The notes below the pieces were generated by a model. It ran no database searches, was not told where the DNA came from, and saw only the letters and a program-made list of their open reading frames with translations. Position numbers and translations under genes: made by a program. A stretch of 64,000 bases of DNA from Bacteroidales bacterium M7. Its GTDB lineage: Bacteria; Bacteroidota; Bacteroidia; Bacteroidales; Muribaculaceae. The DNA lies in assembly GCA_001689515.1 (NCBI GenBank), contig LUJR01000048.1, positions 26,050 to 90,049 on the forward strand. The letters are read 5' to 3'. Positions 16,656 to 24,837 of this stretch are shown piece after piece (the stretch's first letter is position 1; every line of letters starts with the position of its first letter).

Positions 16656-18365
16656 ATGAATAATAGGTTGAAGAATCCGGCGGTATGGATTCCGTTGACA
16701 GTTGCATTGGCATTTGTGGGCGGCATGTTGGCATCGCGTGGATTGCTTATCCAGGACAGATCAGGTGCTGGTAACAATAAATTAAATACGTTGCTCAACA
16801 TCATAGGGCATGAGTATGTGGATGCTGTCGACACTGATTCGCTCATGGAGACGATGTATCCCCAGCTGCTGTCGGGACTTGATCCGCACTCGGTATATAT
16901 CAAGGCTGAGGATCTGGAGGCTGTCAACAGCGAGCTGGAGGGATCGTTCAGCGGAATTGGCATCACTTTCAATATGCTCAATGATTCCATCAATGTGCTC
17001 GAAGTATTGTCTGGCGGTCCTTCTGAAAAGGTCGGTCTGCTGGCAGGAGACCGTATAGTCACCATTAATGATTCGGTAGTGGCTGGCAAGCACTGGTCCA
17101 ATGAGAAAGTCATGTCATGGCTGCGCGGCGAAGCCGGCACGAAGGTTAAGCTTGGCATCCGTCGCTCTACGTCGGCAGATATTCTGCCGTTTGAAGTGAC
17201 ACGTGGACCTATACCGGTGACCTCTATAGATGCGTCATACCTGATTGATGATGCTACCGGTTACATACGTGTCAACAAGTTTGGCCGCACTACTTATGAC
17301 GAATTTTACACCGAAATGGTGAAGCTGCGACAGTATGGTGCCAAGAAGTTTGTGGTGGACCTGCGTGGCAACGGAGGCGGATTCATGGAGATGGCAGTGC
17401 TGATGGCTAATGAGTTCCTGCCTGCTGGGCAGCTTATAGTCGCTACCCACGGTCGTGATGAGTCGGCTGAATCCACCGCTGTCAGCGATGGAGGGGGCAC
17501 CTTCCAGGATGCGGAGTTGACGGTGCTGCTTGATGAATTTTCGGCGAGTGCGAGCGAGATTTTTGCCGGTGCTATCCAGGATCATGACCGCGGACTCGTG
17601 GTGGGGCGCCGTTCGTTTGGCAAAGGACTTGTACAGCGACAGATGGAGCTGCCTGACGGTAGCGCGGTGCGACTCACTATAGCGCGTTATTATACGCCGT
17701 CGGGAAGGTGTATACAGAAGACATATGCCCATGGCGATAATGATGACTATGCGCGTGAAATACTTGATCGTTACAACTCTGGCGAGATATTTAATGGTGA
17801 CAGCATCAAGCATGATGAGCACCTGATATTCAAGACTGATGCCGGACGTGTAGTCTATGGCGGTGGCGGCATCATGCCTGACATATTCGTGCCCAATGAC
17901 ACGGCTGAGATAACATCCTATTATCTCAATGTGCTCAACAAGGGGCTGTTGCAGAAGTTCTCCTTTGATTTTACTGACCGTCATCGTGCCGAGCTTAAGA
18001 ATGCAGGTTCGGTAGATGCGATGCTTAAGGTGTTGCCGTCAGATGATGACCTGCTTGTGGAGTTTGCCGATTATGCGAAGGCTAATGGTGTAGCCCCCCG
18101 GTGGTATTACATAAACATTTCGCGCAAACTGATTGTTAGAGACTTGAAAGCCCTAATAGCTCGAGATGTATTCGGCACATCGGCTTTCTATAAAGTCAAT
18201 AACCTTACAGACCCTACAGTAATCAGGGCGGTGCAGGAGATGCGACGGGGTGCCACTCGGTTTCCGGTCGGTGTTTCGACTGACAAACCTACCGCTCAAT
18301 TCCTGTGGCGTAACGCTAATTATAGGATGATCCCATGGACAAACAATCTGTACGCAGTAAGATAA
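16656..18365 (+). CDS. S41-family C-terminal processing protease with PDZ domain
   Basis: 569 residues with an N-terminal membrane anchor/signal (VWIPLTVALAFVGGMLASRG), a PDZ domain (GIGITFN through the VGLLAGDRIVTINDS region) and an S41 protease domain. Catalytic motifs are the Ser in DEFSASASE and the general-base Lys in SFGKGLVQ. Prc/CtpA-type enzymes trim C termini of periplasmic proteins and murein hydrolases. The C-terminal 150 residues are a Bacteroidetes extension of unknown role. Its end overlaps the start of the cyclo-ligase gene by 31 bases. Confidence 0.93.
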   Translation: MNNRLKNPAVWIPLTVALAFVGGMLASRGLLIQDRSGAGNNKLNTLLNIIGHEYVDAVDTDSLMETMYPQLLSGLDPHSVYIKAEDLEAVNSELEGSFSGIGITFNMLNDSINVLEVLSGGPSEKVGLLAGDRIVTINDSVVAGKHWSNEKVMSWLRGEAGTKVKLGIRRSTSADILPFEVTRGPIPVTSIDASYLIDDATGYIRVNKFGRTTYDEFYTEMVKLRQYGAKKFVVDLRGNGGGFMEMAVLMANEFLPAGQLIVATHGRDESAESTAVSDGGGTFQDAELTVLLDEFSASASEIFAGAIQDHDRGLVVGRRSFGKGLVQRQMELPDGSAVRLTIARYYTPSGRCIQKTYAHGDNDDYAREILDRYNSGEIFNGDSIKHDEHLIFKTDAGRVVYGGGGIMPDIFVPNDTAEITSYYLNVLNKGLLQKFSFDFTDRHRAELKNAGSVDAMLKVLPSDDDLLVEFADYAKANGVAPRWYYINISRKLIVRDLKALIARDVFGTSAFYKVNNLTDPTVIRAVQEMRRGATRFPVGVSTDKPTAQFLWRNANYRMIPWTNNLYAVR

Positions 18366-18898
18366 GGGCTACCAAGGCTCTTCTTACAGCTCGTGAAAAG
18401 AAAGAAGCGGCTGAAAGTGTCTGGTCAATGCTGGAGCAGACGGCAGCCTTCATGATGTCCGACCATATATTGATGTATCATTCACTGGCAGATGAACTTG
18501 ACACGCATTGCCTGCTGGAGAAATGGTGCCGCTCCAAGAAATTTTATCTGCCTCGAGTCAACGGGGTCAACCTTGACATACTTCCGTTTGAGCCTGAATC
18601 GCTTGCAGAGGGGGCTTATCATATCATGGAGCCGTCAGGTCAGGATACCGTTCCGCTTTCTGCCATAGAGATGGTAATCGTTCCGGCGGTGGCTTATGAT
18701 GTCAAGGGTAATCGTGTGGGCAGAGGCAAGGGCTTCTACGACAGACTGCTCGCTGACACCAAGGCTATGAAAATAGGTGTCGGCTATGACTTTCAGGTAG
18801 TCGATGAAATCGATTCCGAACCTCATGACGTGGGTGTAGATGTTGTCATCACGGAATCCCGATGCTTAAGGATTACCCCCAAGAGCCGCCGCCTCTGA
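18335..18898 (+). CDS. 5-formyltetrahydrofolate cyclo-ligase
   Basis: Converts 5-formyl-THF to 5,10-methenyl-THF using ATP. 187 residues, the usual length, with the signature GNRVGRGKGFYDRLL (phosphate and folate binding) and N-terminal basic helix (VRSKIRATKALLTAREK). Its ATG lies within the end of the S41 protease gene, suggesting translational coupling. Together with dCMP deaminase the operon has a folate/thymidylate flavour, with the protease between. Confidence 0.93.
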   Translation: MDKQSVRSKIRATKALLTAREKKEAAESVWSMLEQTAAFMMSDHILMYHSLADELDTHCLLEKWCRSKKFYLPRVNGVNLDILPFEPESLAEGAYHIMEPSGQDTVPLSAIEMVIVPAVAYDVKGNRVGRGKGFYDRLLADTKAMKIGVGYDFQVVDEIDSEPHDVGVDVVITESRCLRITPKSRRL

Positions 18899-18976
18899 TT
18901 GCACCACATAAAATTATAAGACTTATCCGACTTATAAGATTTATAAGCTTTCCTCATCAAAAAAACACTGGAAATA

Positions 18977-19009
18977 TTTGGCGGCAATTGCATAAAATCA
19001 CTATATTTG
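18977..19009 (+). promoter_or_regulatory. Promoter of tRNA-Ala (and probably rho)
   Basis: TTTG (18977-18980), a 21-bp spacer and TATATTTG (19002-19009) match the Bacteroidetes consensus. Transcription would start near 19016, about 45 bases before the tRNA. Confidence 0.75.
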
Positions 19010-19059
19010 CAGTGTCCAAAGCGAAACGCTTATAATTATAGCAGTTTTCGGCTATTTAA

Positions 19060-19133
19060 GGGGTATTAGCTCATCTGGCTAGAGCGCGACACTGGCAGTG
19101 TCGAGGTGAGCGGTTCGAGTCCGCTATACTCCA
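19060..19133 (+). tRNA. tRNA-Ala(GGC)
   Basis: Full cloverleaf: acceptor GGGGTAT with ATACTCC, D-arm GCTC..GAGC, anticodon loop CTGGCAG (anticodon GGC) on stem ACACT/AGTGT, and T-arm AGCGG-TTCGAGT-CCGCT. The 3' CCA is not encoded. No other tRNA is adjacent; rho follows. Confidence 0.93.
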
Positions 19134-19391
19134 CATCTCCCCAAATCATCCCCCCCTAATTTATGGCATAAAAATCGCATCTCTCTCTGCTGAGAGGATG
19201 GCGGCTGTAATTGTATGATTGTGGACAGGATTTTCTGGAGATGGCTGTTGCGTAAATTCCGACAGCGTCAATTTCCCCCCCCCCTCTCTATTTCAATTTC
19301 GTTTGACGTGTTTATGCCAGGACTTGTTCCTGTCGCAATGCTCTTATTTGAGGGAGATTTATATTCTCTGAACACACCTCCTTTATTTTAT
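19134..19391 (+). promoter_or_regulatory. C-rich leader of rho, candidate autoregulatory region
   Basis: 258 bases between tRNA-Ala and the chosen rho start. It holds a C7 run (19150-19156), a C10 run (19275-19284) and other pyrimidine stretches. In Escherichia coli rho is autoregulated by Rho-dependent attenuation in its leader, and unstructured C-rich RNA is the classical Rho loading site, so autoregulation here is a reasonable inference. The frame upstream of rho is open through the C10 run back to 19215, but that extension has no Rho similarity. Confidence 0.45.
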
Positions 19392-21443
19392 ATGTATAAT
19401 ATTGCTGATCTTAATGCGATGTCTGATGATGAACTCATCAAGATCGCTGAAACCATGGGAATGAAAAAAGTTGACCTCACCGACAAGGATGAAGTCATCT
19501 ATGGAATTCTTGACCAACAAGCCATTAATCATGCTACCTCTGCCACTGAGCGCCAGCGGCAGCCCAAGCAAAACAATAATAATGCCGACCAAGCGTCTGC
19601 CCAGGATGCGCCACGCAAGCGCGGACGCAAACCCAAGTCTGTCACCATGCAGCCTGAAGCAGCAGATGCAGCTGCGGTAGATGCTCCTGTAGAGTTGTCT
19701 GACGCAGATACTTCTGCCGCCCCCGCAGCTCCAACTCCTAAGAAACGTGGTCGTAAATCCAATGCTCAGAAAGCAGCTGAAGCGGCTGAAGCTGCGCGTT
19801 TGGCAGCTGAGCAGCAAAGTCAAGCTCCTGAGGTTCAGCCGTTGGACGATCCGGCAGAAGCTGTCGTCTTGCCTGCCGTAGTTTCTCAGGCTCTCCCGGA
19901 CGCAACTTTAACTAACCATCCGGCAGAGCAACCGAAGATGGTGTTTACTCCCCGTCGCAACGCAGCTCCTCAGCCTGCGCCTGCCGACAATGAAGCGCAG
20001 TCACAAGCGCCCACTCCTAAAGTATTTACGCCGCGTCAGAATAATAATGGCGGCGAACAGTCTAATGACGCAGCCAATTCGCTTGTGAGCTTTTTCCCTG
20101 CCGTCTCCGGTCGCAGTTTCATGCCTCGCCAGCAGCGCGAGCGCAATAATAATCAGAATCCCGACAACAACAAGCCCCAGGCTCAGCCGCAAAATGTCAA
20201 GATGGCACCTGTGGTTATAGCGGAGCCTGGACAGAAGATACCCAATCAGCCTAACCAGCCCCAGGGCAAAGGCAAGAAAAACAAAAACAACCGCTTGCAG
20301 CAGGTCAAGGATACTCCATATGACTTCGCTGATCTGATAGAAGCGACAGGTGTGCTTGAAATCGTCCCCGAAGGTCACGGTTTCCTTCGCTCAAGCGATT
20401 ATAACTATATGCCGTCACCCGATGATATCCTTGTCAGCCAGCAGCAACTCAAGCAATACGCACTGAAAAACGGTGATGTCGTGGAGGCTACTATACGGCC
20501 GCCCAAGGAGGGTGAGAAATATTTCCCCCTGACAGGTGTGAAGCGAATCAATGGCCGCACTCCCGAATTTATACGTGATAGGGTCAACTTCGAACACTTG
20601 ACACCTCTTTTCCCCAATGAGAAATTTGACCTCACCTCCGGCAGGTCTAGCAACATATCCACCCGAGTCGTCGATATGTTCTCGCCGATAGGCAAGGGTC
20701 AGAGAGGTCTGATAGTCGCACCGCCCAAGACAGGTAAGACCATACTGCTTAAGGATATAGCGAATGCTATTGCCGAAAACCACCCCGAGACATACATCAT
20801 GATTCTCCTCATTGACGAACGTCCGGAGGAAGTCACCGATATGCGTCGCAGTGTCAATGCCGAGGTTATCGCCTCTACATTTGACGAGCCTGCTGATCAC
20901 CATGTCCGCATCGCCGGCATAGTGCTTGACAAGGCAAAACGCATGGTAGAGTGTGGTCACGATGTGGTCATACTTCTTGACTCCATCACTCGACTGGCAC
21001 GCGCATACAATACATGTGCCCCCGCTTCTGGAAAGATTCTTTCAGGTGGCGTGGATGCCAATGCGCTCCAGAAACCAAAACGCTTCTTCGGAGCTGCCCG
21101 CAACATAGAAAACGGAGGCTCGCTGACTATCATCGCCACCGCTCTTACCGAGACCAGTTCAAAGATGGACGAAGTCATATTCGAGGAGTTCAAGGGCACT
21201 GGCAACATGGAGCTCCAGCTTGACCGCAAGCTCAGCAACAAGCGTATTTTCCCTGCTGTCGATATCATGGCTTCAAGCACTCGTCGTGATGACCTGTTGC
21301 TGCGTACCGAAACGCTCAACCGCATGTGGATTCTGCGCCGCTTCCTCAGTGACCGCAACAGCATCGAGTCGATGGAATTCATCAGAGACCGCATGGAACG
21401 CACTTCTGACAACGACGAACTGTTGCGCACCATGGGTGACTGA
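19392..21443 (+). CDS. rho: Transcription termination factor Rho with long disordered insert
   Basis: Hexameric RNA helicase that ends transcription. Starting at 19392 (683 residues) the N terminus is a Rho_N-like helical domain (about 1-45). A low-complexity Asn/Gln/Ala/Pro-rich region of about 260 residues follows (46-308). The conserved core comes next: RNA-binding domain, Walker A APPKTGKT (443-450), Walker B-containing LIDERPEEVTDMRR and the Q/R-loop region. The insert carries two AT-hook-like basic motifs (KRGRKP at 76-81, KKRGRKS at 117-123) and three F(T/M)PR motifs (185, 212, 243). Long inserts of this type are known in Bacteroidetes, and in B. thetaiotaomicron the disordered region is reported to drive condensate formation. 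The longer frame from 19215 is disfavoured. Confidence 0.96.
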   Translation: MYNIADLNAMSDDELIKIAETMGMKKVDLTDKDEVIYGILDQQAINHATSATERQRQPKQNNNNADQASAQDAPRKRGRKPKSVTMQPEAADAAAVDAPVELSDADTSAAPAAPTPKKRGRKSNAQKAAEAAEAARLAAEQQSQAPEVQPLDDPAEAVVLPAVVSQALPDATLTNHPAEQPKMVFTPRRNAAPQPAPADNEAQSQAPTPKVFTPRQNNNGGEQSNDAANSLVSFFPAVSGRSFMPRQQRERNNNQNPDNNKPQAQPQNVKMAPVVIAEPGQKIPNQPNQPQGKGKKNKNNRLQQVKDTPYDFADLIEATGVLEIVPEGHGFLRSSDYNYMPSPDDILVSQQQLKQYALKNGDVVEATIRPPKEGEKYFPLTGVKRINGRTPEFIRDRVNFEHLTPLFPNEKFDLTSGRSSNISTRVVDMFSPIGKGQRGLIVAPPKTGKTILLKDIANAIAENHPETYIMILLIDERPEEVTDMRRSVNAEVIASTFDEPADHHVRIAGIVLDKAKRMVECGHDVVILLDSITRLARAYNTCAPASGKILSGGVDANALQKPKRFFGAARNIENGGSLTIIATALTETSSKMDEVIFEEFKGTGNMELQLDRKLSNKRIFPAVDIMASSTRRDDLLLRTETLNRMWILRRFLSDRNSIESMEFIRDRMERTSDNDELLRTMGD

Positions 21444-21486
21444 TGTGCGCCTTCCCTTGTCGGTCAATCATTTCTTTAATCTTGCC

Positions 21487-22176
21487 ATGCGAAACGGAAA
21501 ACTTTATTTTAAATACGGCACCATGGGGTCTGCAAAGACCGCCATGCTGCTGACCACAGCTTATAATTTTGAGGAGCGAGGCATGGATTATCTGTGCCTC
21601 AAACCTGTTATTGACACACGTGATGAGCGTAATGTGATCCGTTCGCGGATAGGCATAGAGCGTGAGTGCATGTGGATCTATCCTGAGACGAATCTCTACG
21701 ATCTGCTCCGGGAGGTTTTCCGTGAGCGTGGACGTATTATTGAATGGATATTGATTGACGAGGCGCAGTTTCTTGTCGCATATCAGATTGACCAGCTCGC
21801 CCGCATTGTAGATGACTATGGGGTGAATGTCATGTGCTATGGTCTGCGCACCGATTTCCAGAGCCATCTGTTTGAGGGTTCGCGGAGGCTGTTTGAGATA
21901 GCCGACTCCATAGAGGAGATCAAAAGCACCTGCAATTGCGGACGCAAAACCATCATCAATGCTCGCTTTGATGCCAATGGCGATTTTGTGGAGGAGGGTC
22001 CCAAAGTGGAAATAGGTGGTGATGAACGTTATATGGCGGTGTGCCGCAAATGTTGGCGCAACAAGCGCATCGAGCAGGCGGAGCGCGCCATGCTCCCTCT
22101 TGATAATCTTGACGGTGACCCGTCATCTGACCATGATGCCGCTCTTGATGCCGCTCTCAGCCATCAGGATTACTGA
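21487..22176 (+). CDS. tdk: Thymidine kinase (type II)
   Basis: Salvages thymidine to dTMP. 229 residues from the ATG at 21487, 43 bases after rho. It has the P-loop GTMGSAKT, the Walker-B/catalytic segment IDEAQFL, and a zinc-binding set CNCG with CRKC. The longer upstream frame runs antisense-free through the end of rho but lacks TK similarity. The N- and C-terminal lengths fit bacterial type II enzymes, with an acidic C-terminal tail. The gene ends just before a repeat element. Confidence 0.95.
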   Translation: MRNGKLYFKYGTMGSAKTAMLLTTAYNFEERGMDYLCLKPVIDTRDERNVIRSRIGIERECMWIYPETNLYDLLREVFRERGRIIEWILIDEAQFLVAYQIDQLARIVDDYGVNVMCYGLRTDFQSHLFEGSRRLFEIADSIEEIKSTCNCGRKTIINARFDANGDFVEEGPKVEIGGDERYMAVCRKCWRNKRIEQAERAMLPLDNLDGDPSSDHDAALDAALSHQDY

Positions 22177-22183
22177 TGAAGGG

Positions 22184-22341
22184 GGGTGTTGCAGAACTGG
22201 AAATTCCTCAACCAGTAGGGACATGCCATGGCATGTCAGCCCGATTTGGAGGGTTCAAAACGCCATGTTTTACATGATCAGACATGCCATGGCATGTCCC
22301 TACAAGTTTTAGCGTGATTTTGGGAGTGCTGCAACAAACAC
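22184..22341. repeat. MITE-like element containing REP pair copy 3
   Basis: The 21 bases at 22184-22204 (containing GTGTTGCAGAACTGGAAAT) match 63942-63962 at 20 of 21 positions, and both precede a GTAGGGAC unit. At the other end (about 22315-22341) the reverse strand carries a related word, GTTGCAGCACT followed by an A-rich stretch, resembling an imperfect terminal inverted repeat. Inside lies the palindrome pair at 22215-22303. No ORF is encoded, so any movement would need an enzyme supplied from elsewhere. Element ends are approximate. Confidence 0.45.
22215..22303. repeat. REP-like palindrome pair, copy 3
   Basis: Units at 22215-22237 and 22281-22303, facing each other across a 43-base spacer, each with the perfect 18-base palindrome GACATGCCATGGCATGTC. 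Confidence 0.9.
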
Positions 22342-22419
22342 TAAATTTTTAGCTCCGTAGTTAAACCATCGTATGCTTTGGTTTGTCTATTATTAAACAT
22401 CCGACTAAAATTCATCACG

Positions 22420-23178
22420 ATGAGAAAGATAACTACTCTGGTCATTGCGCTGGTTATGGCGATGACATCGATGGCTGGATTGGCAGCCACCAATTTCCAG
22501 GACGAAGTGCTCAACTATAAAGTCATGTACAAATGGGGATTCATCTCCAAGGTCGCTGGATATGCCACTCTGCATCTTAAGACTTCTCCTACGGTATATG
22601 AGGCTGAACTGACAGCCCGCTCTGCCAAATGGGCTGACAAGCTGTATGCCCTACGTGACACTTTGTACACTACCATGTCACCCGCGACATTGCTGCCCGA
22701 TAAATATGTCTACATAGCTCATGAAAACGGCACCTATAAGTATGATGTCGTCAAGTTCAGTCATGTTGGCAATCAGTTTACAGGACTTGCCACCCGTAAA
22801 TACCGCAACAAGAAAGGTGAATGGAGCGAAGATTCTAAGACTCTTACCGCTACTGGTCCGTCTGTTGACCTTCTGAGCATGTTCTTCTATGTCAGAGGCA
22901 TTGATTTTCCGCGCATGAGGATAGGATCATCGGTCAAACTCAACTGTTTTTCGGGCAAGAAAACCGAAGTGCTCACTGTCACATACAACGGTACTCAGAA
23001 AATCACCGTCAACGACAAGGAATATCTCGCCTATTGCGTAGGCTTCACATTCACGCGTGACGGCAAGACCTCTTCTGCACCCATCAATGCCTGGATCACT
23101 GCCAACAGCCAGCGCCTCCCTCTCCAGGTTGAAGGCCAGCTCCCCGTAGGCAAAATCCGGTGCGTCCTCGCCGACTGA
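22420..23178 (+). CDS. DUF3108-like periplasmic protein, unknown function
   Basis: 252 residues from the ATG at 22420, which gives a clean signal peptide (MRKITTLVIALVMAMTSMAGLA); the frame is open back to 22378 without a signal. The body is beta-rich, with the DUF3108-like opening EVLNYKVMYKWGFISKVAGYATLH and a tail with NAWITANSQRLPLQVEGQLPVG. The family is common in Gram-negative bacteria and has no assigned function. Stand-alone gene with a strong hairpin after it. Confidence 0.75.
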   Translation: MRKITTLVIALVMAMTSMAGLAATNFQDEVLNYKVMYKWGFISKVAGYATLHLKTSPTVYEAELTARSAKWADKLYALRDTLYTTMSPATLLPDKYVYIAHENGTYKYDVVKFSHVGNQFTGLATRKYRNKKGEWSEDSKTLTATGPSVDLLSMFFYVRGIDFPRMRIGSSVKLNCFSGKKTEVLTVTYNGTQKITVNDKEYLAYCVGFTFTRDGKTSSAPINAWITANSQRLPLQVEGQLPVGKIRCVLAD

Positions 23179-23185
23179 CCTCAGC

Positions 23186-23223
23186 TAAGGACCTTAAAGA
23201 CCTTAAAGTCTTTAAGGTCCTTA
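23186..23223 (+). terminator. Strong hairpin after the DUF3108 gene
   Basis: AAGGACCTTAAAGAC (23187-23201) pairs perfectly with GTCTTTAAGGTCCTT (23208-23222), plus one outer T-A pair. It begins 8 bases after the stop. No T-run follows immediately (an A/T-rich stretch with TTTTT lies about 20 bases further), so it may act as a terminator or as a 3' stabiliser. Confidence 0.55.
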
Positions 23224-23276
23224 AGGTTCTCCAAACTAAAATTTTTCGCCTCTTGGATAAAAAATCCCCCAAAGAT

Positions 23277-23307
23277 TTTGGATTTGTTAAAAATAGTCGT
23301 ACCTTTG
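23277..23307 (+). promoter_or_regulatory. Promoter of the tRNA-Val cluster
   Basis: TTTG (23277-23280), a 19-bp spacer and TACCTTTG (23300-23307), followed by the first tRNA-Val at 23328. Confidence 0.75.
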
Positions 23308-23327
23308 CATCGCTTTACCAAAGAAAC

Positions 23328-23405
23328 GGGCGCTTAGCTCAGCTGGTTCAGAGCGTCTGCCTTACAAGCAGAGGGTCGGGGGTTCGAATCCCTCAGCGCC
23401 CACCA
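23328..23405 (+). tRNA. tRNA-Val(TAC), copy 1
   Basis: Acceptor GGGCGCT with AGCGCCC, anticodon loop CTTACAA (anticodon TAC) on stem CTGC/GCAG, T-loop GTTCGAATC, and an encoded CCA end. Confidence 0.96.
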
Positions 23406-23437
23406 ACCGTTTCTCATACTCCTCATATCTTGAATGA

Positions 23438-23515
23438 GGGCGCTTAGCTCAGCTGGTTCAGAGCGTCTGCCTTACAAGCAGAGGGTCGGGGGTTCGAATC
23501 CCTCAGCGCCCACCA
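23438..23515 (+). tRNA. tRNA-Val(TAC), copy 2
   Basis: Identical to copy 1 including the encoded CCA. The spacer before it contains CATACTCCTCATATCTTGAA, almost the same as the spacer before copy 3, which shows the array grew by tandem duplication. Confidence 0.96.
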
Positions 23516-23604
23516 AACTAATGAGAGACTTCATCTGAAGAGTCAGATGACACAGCCGAAATATCAGGCTGGAAGTCATGACATACTCCTCATGCCTTGA
23601 ATGA

Positions 23605-23679
23605 GGGCGCTTAGCTCAGCTGGTTCAGAGCGTCTGCCTTACAAGCAGAGGGTCGGGGGTTCGAATCCCTCAGCGCCCA
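23605..23679 (+). tRNA. tRNA-Val(TAC), copy 3
   Basis: Identical body to copies 1 and 2, but the acceptor is followed by ACAC rather than ACCA, so CCA is not encoded and must be added after transcription. Confidence 0.95.
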
Positions 23680-23752
23680 CACATCCCAAACAACGAGAGT
23701 CGCAGTTTCCTGAATTGCCAGGAGGCTGCGATTTGCTTTATAATTATCTATT

Positions 23753-24127
23753 ATGAATCCCTGGATAACGGTACTTCTTCTTGTCATATCCAACACATTC
23801 ATGACCATAGCCTGGTATGGGCAGCTGAAACTTGAAGAGATGAAGGTCATAGGCAGCAACACGCCTATGATGTGGATCATACTTGGATCGTGGGGAATTG
23901 CCCTGCTTGAATACACATTTATGGTTCCAGCCAACCGCTATGGTTTTCTTGCTAATGGCGGTTCTTTCAATCTGCTTCAGCTTAAGGTCATACAGGAAGT
24001 GATATCGCTTTCGGTATTCACGGTGTTTGTGATGTTGCTGTTTAAGGGGCAGCAGCTTCACTGGAATCATTTTGTAGCCTTCTTTTTGCTGATTCTCGCG
24101 GTATATTTTATCTTCCTTGACAATTAA
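23753..24127 (+). CDS. DMT-superfamily membrane protein (DUF486)
   Basis: 124 residues with four membrane segments, typical of the short DUF486 members of the drug/metabolite transporter superfamily (NTFMTIAWYGQLK near the start, LEYTFMVPANRYG in the middle). Substrate unknown. It begins 73 bases after the tRNA-Val cluster and is followed by recR after 11 bases, so the two are probably co-transcribed. Confidence 0.85.
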   Translation: MNPWITVLLLVISNTFMTIAWYGQLKLEEMKVIGSNTPMMWIILGSWGIALLEYTFMVPANRYGFLANGGSFNLLQLKVIQEVISLSVFTVFVMLLFKGQQLHWNHFVAFFLLILAVYFIFLDN

Positions 24128-24138
24128 TCTGCCCTCCG

Positions 24139-24750
24139 ATGCAACAGGAAATCAATTCCATACTGCTTGACAATGCCGTCAATGCTCTCGCACAGTTGCC
24201 TGGCATAGGCAAGAAGACTGCTTTGCGTCTGGCTCTGCATATTCTCCGGCGTGATGAGGCGGAAGGGGTGGCTATCGGACAGGCGTTGATAAATCTGCGC
24301 CGCGGCATCAGATATTGCAGGGTATGCCATAATATCTCTGACGAGGAGGTGTGTGGCATATGTTCCGATGATACCCGCGACCGCTCCAAGGTATGTGTGG
24401 TCGAGTCGATAAAGGATGTGATAAATATAGAGGCTACCCGTCAGTTCTCGGGGCTTTATCACGTGCTTGGAGGTGTCATATCACCAATGGACGGCATAGG
24501 TCCTGATGCTCTTGAGATAAGTTCGCTGATCGAGCGTGTAGGCAAGGGAGATATCAGCGAAGTCATACTTGCTTTGGGAGCCACGATGGAGGGCGAGACC
24601 ACCAGTTTCTATCTGTATCGCAAATTACGTCCGAGCGGCGTGGAGATAACCCAGCTTGCACGCGGAGTGGCGATAGGCAATGACCTCGAATATACCGATG
24701 AGGTGACTTTGGGGCGTTCGATTCTCAATCGCATGCCATTTAAAGGTTAG
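24139..24750 (+). CDS. recR: Recombination mediator RecR
   Basis: 203 residues, the usual length. It has the helix-hairpin-helix LPGIGKKTALRLA, a Cys4 zinc finger (CRVCHN and CGIC), and a Toprim domain starting VVESIKDVINIE with GGVISPMDGIGPD. RecR works with RecO/RecF to load RecA on single-strand gaps. The usual partners dnaX and ybaB are not adjacent. Confidence 0.97.
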   Translation: MQQEINSILLDNAVNALAQLPGIGKKTALRLALHILRRDEAEGVAIGQALINLRRGIRYCRVCHNISDEEVCGICSDDTRDRSKVCVVESIKDVINIEATRQFSGLYHVLGGVISPMDGIGPDALEISSLIERVGKGDISEVILALGATMEGETTSFYLYRKLRPSGVEITQLARGVAIGNDLEYTDEVTLGRSILNRMPFKG

Positions 24751-24837
24751 ACGTTGCCATAGACGAACAAATAGGCGTGACCGTGCGTTGTTAGTATTGT
24801 AAGTATTAAAAGAATTACAATTCTAACTGTTATAACT

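Noticed and set aside
17235..17984. 249-residue minus-strand ORF
   Set aside because: Lies entirely antisense to the S41 protease, whose catalytic motifs are intact; no protein features of its own.
19215..19391. N-terminal extension of Rho by 59 residues
   Set aside because: No Rho similarity, crosses a C10 run and pyrimidine-rich leader; the Rho_N-like start at 19392 is better.
22016..22312. 98-residue plus-strand ORF
   Set aside because: Begins inside tdk in another frame and ends in REP pair copy 3, again with repeat-derived MPWHVS/HAMACP peptides.
22184..22341. Full insertion sequence
   Set aside because: No transposase ORF inside or near; at most a non-autonomous element.
23160..23447. 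95-residue plus-strand ORF
   Set aside because: Covers the hairpin and the first tRNA-Val; not protein coding.
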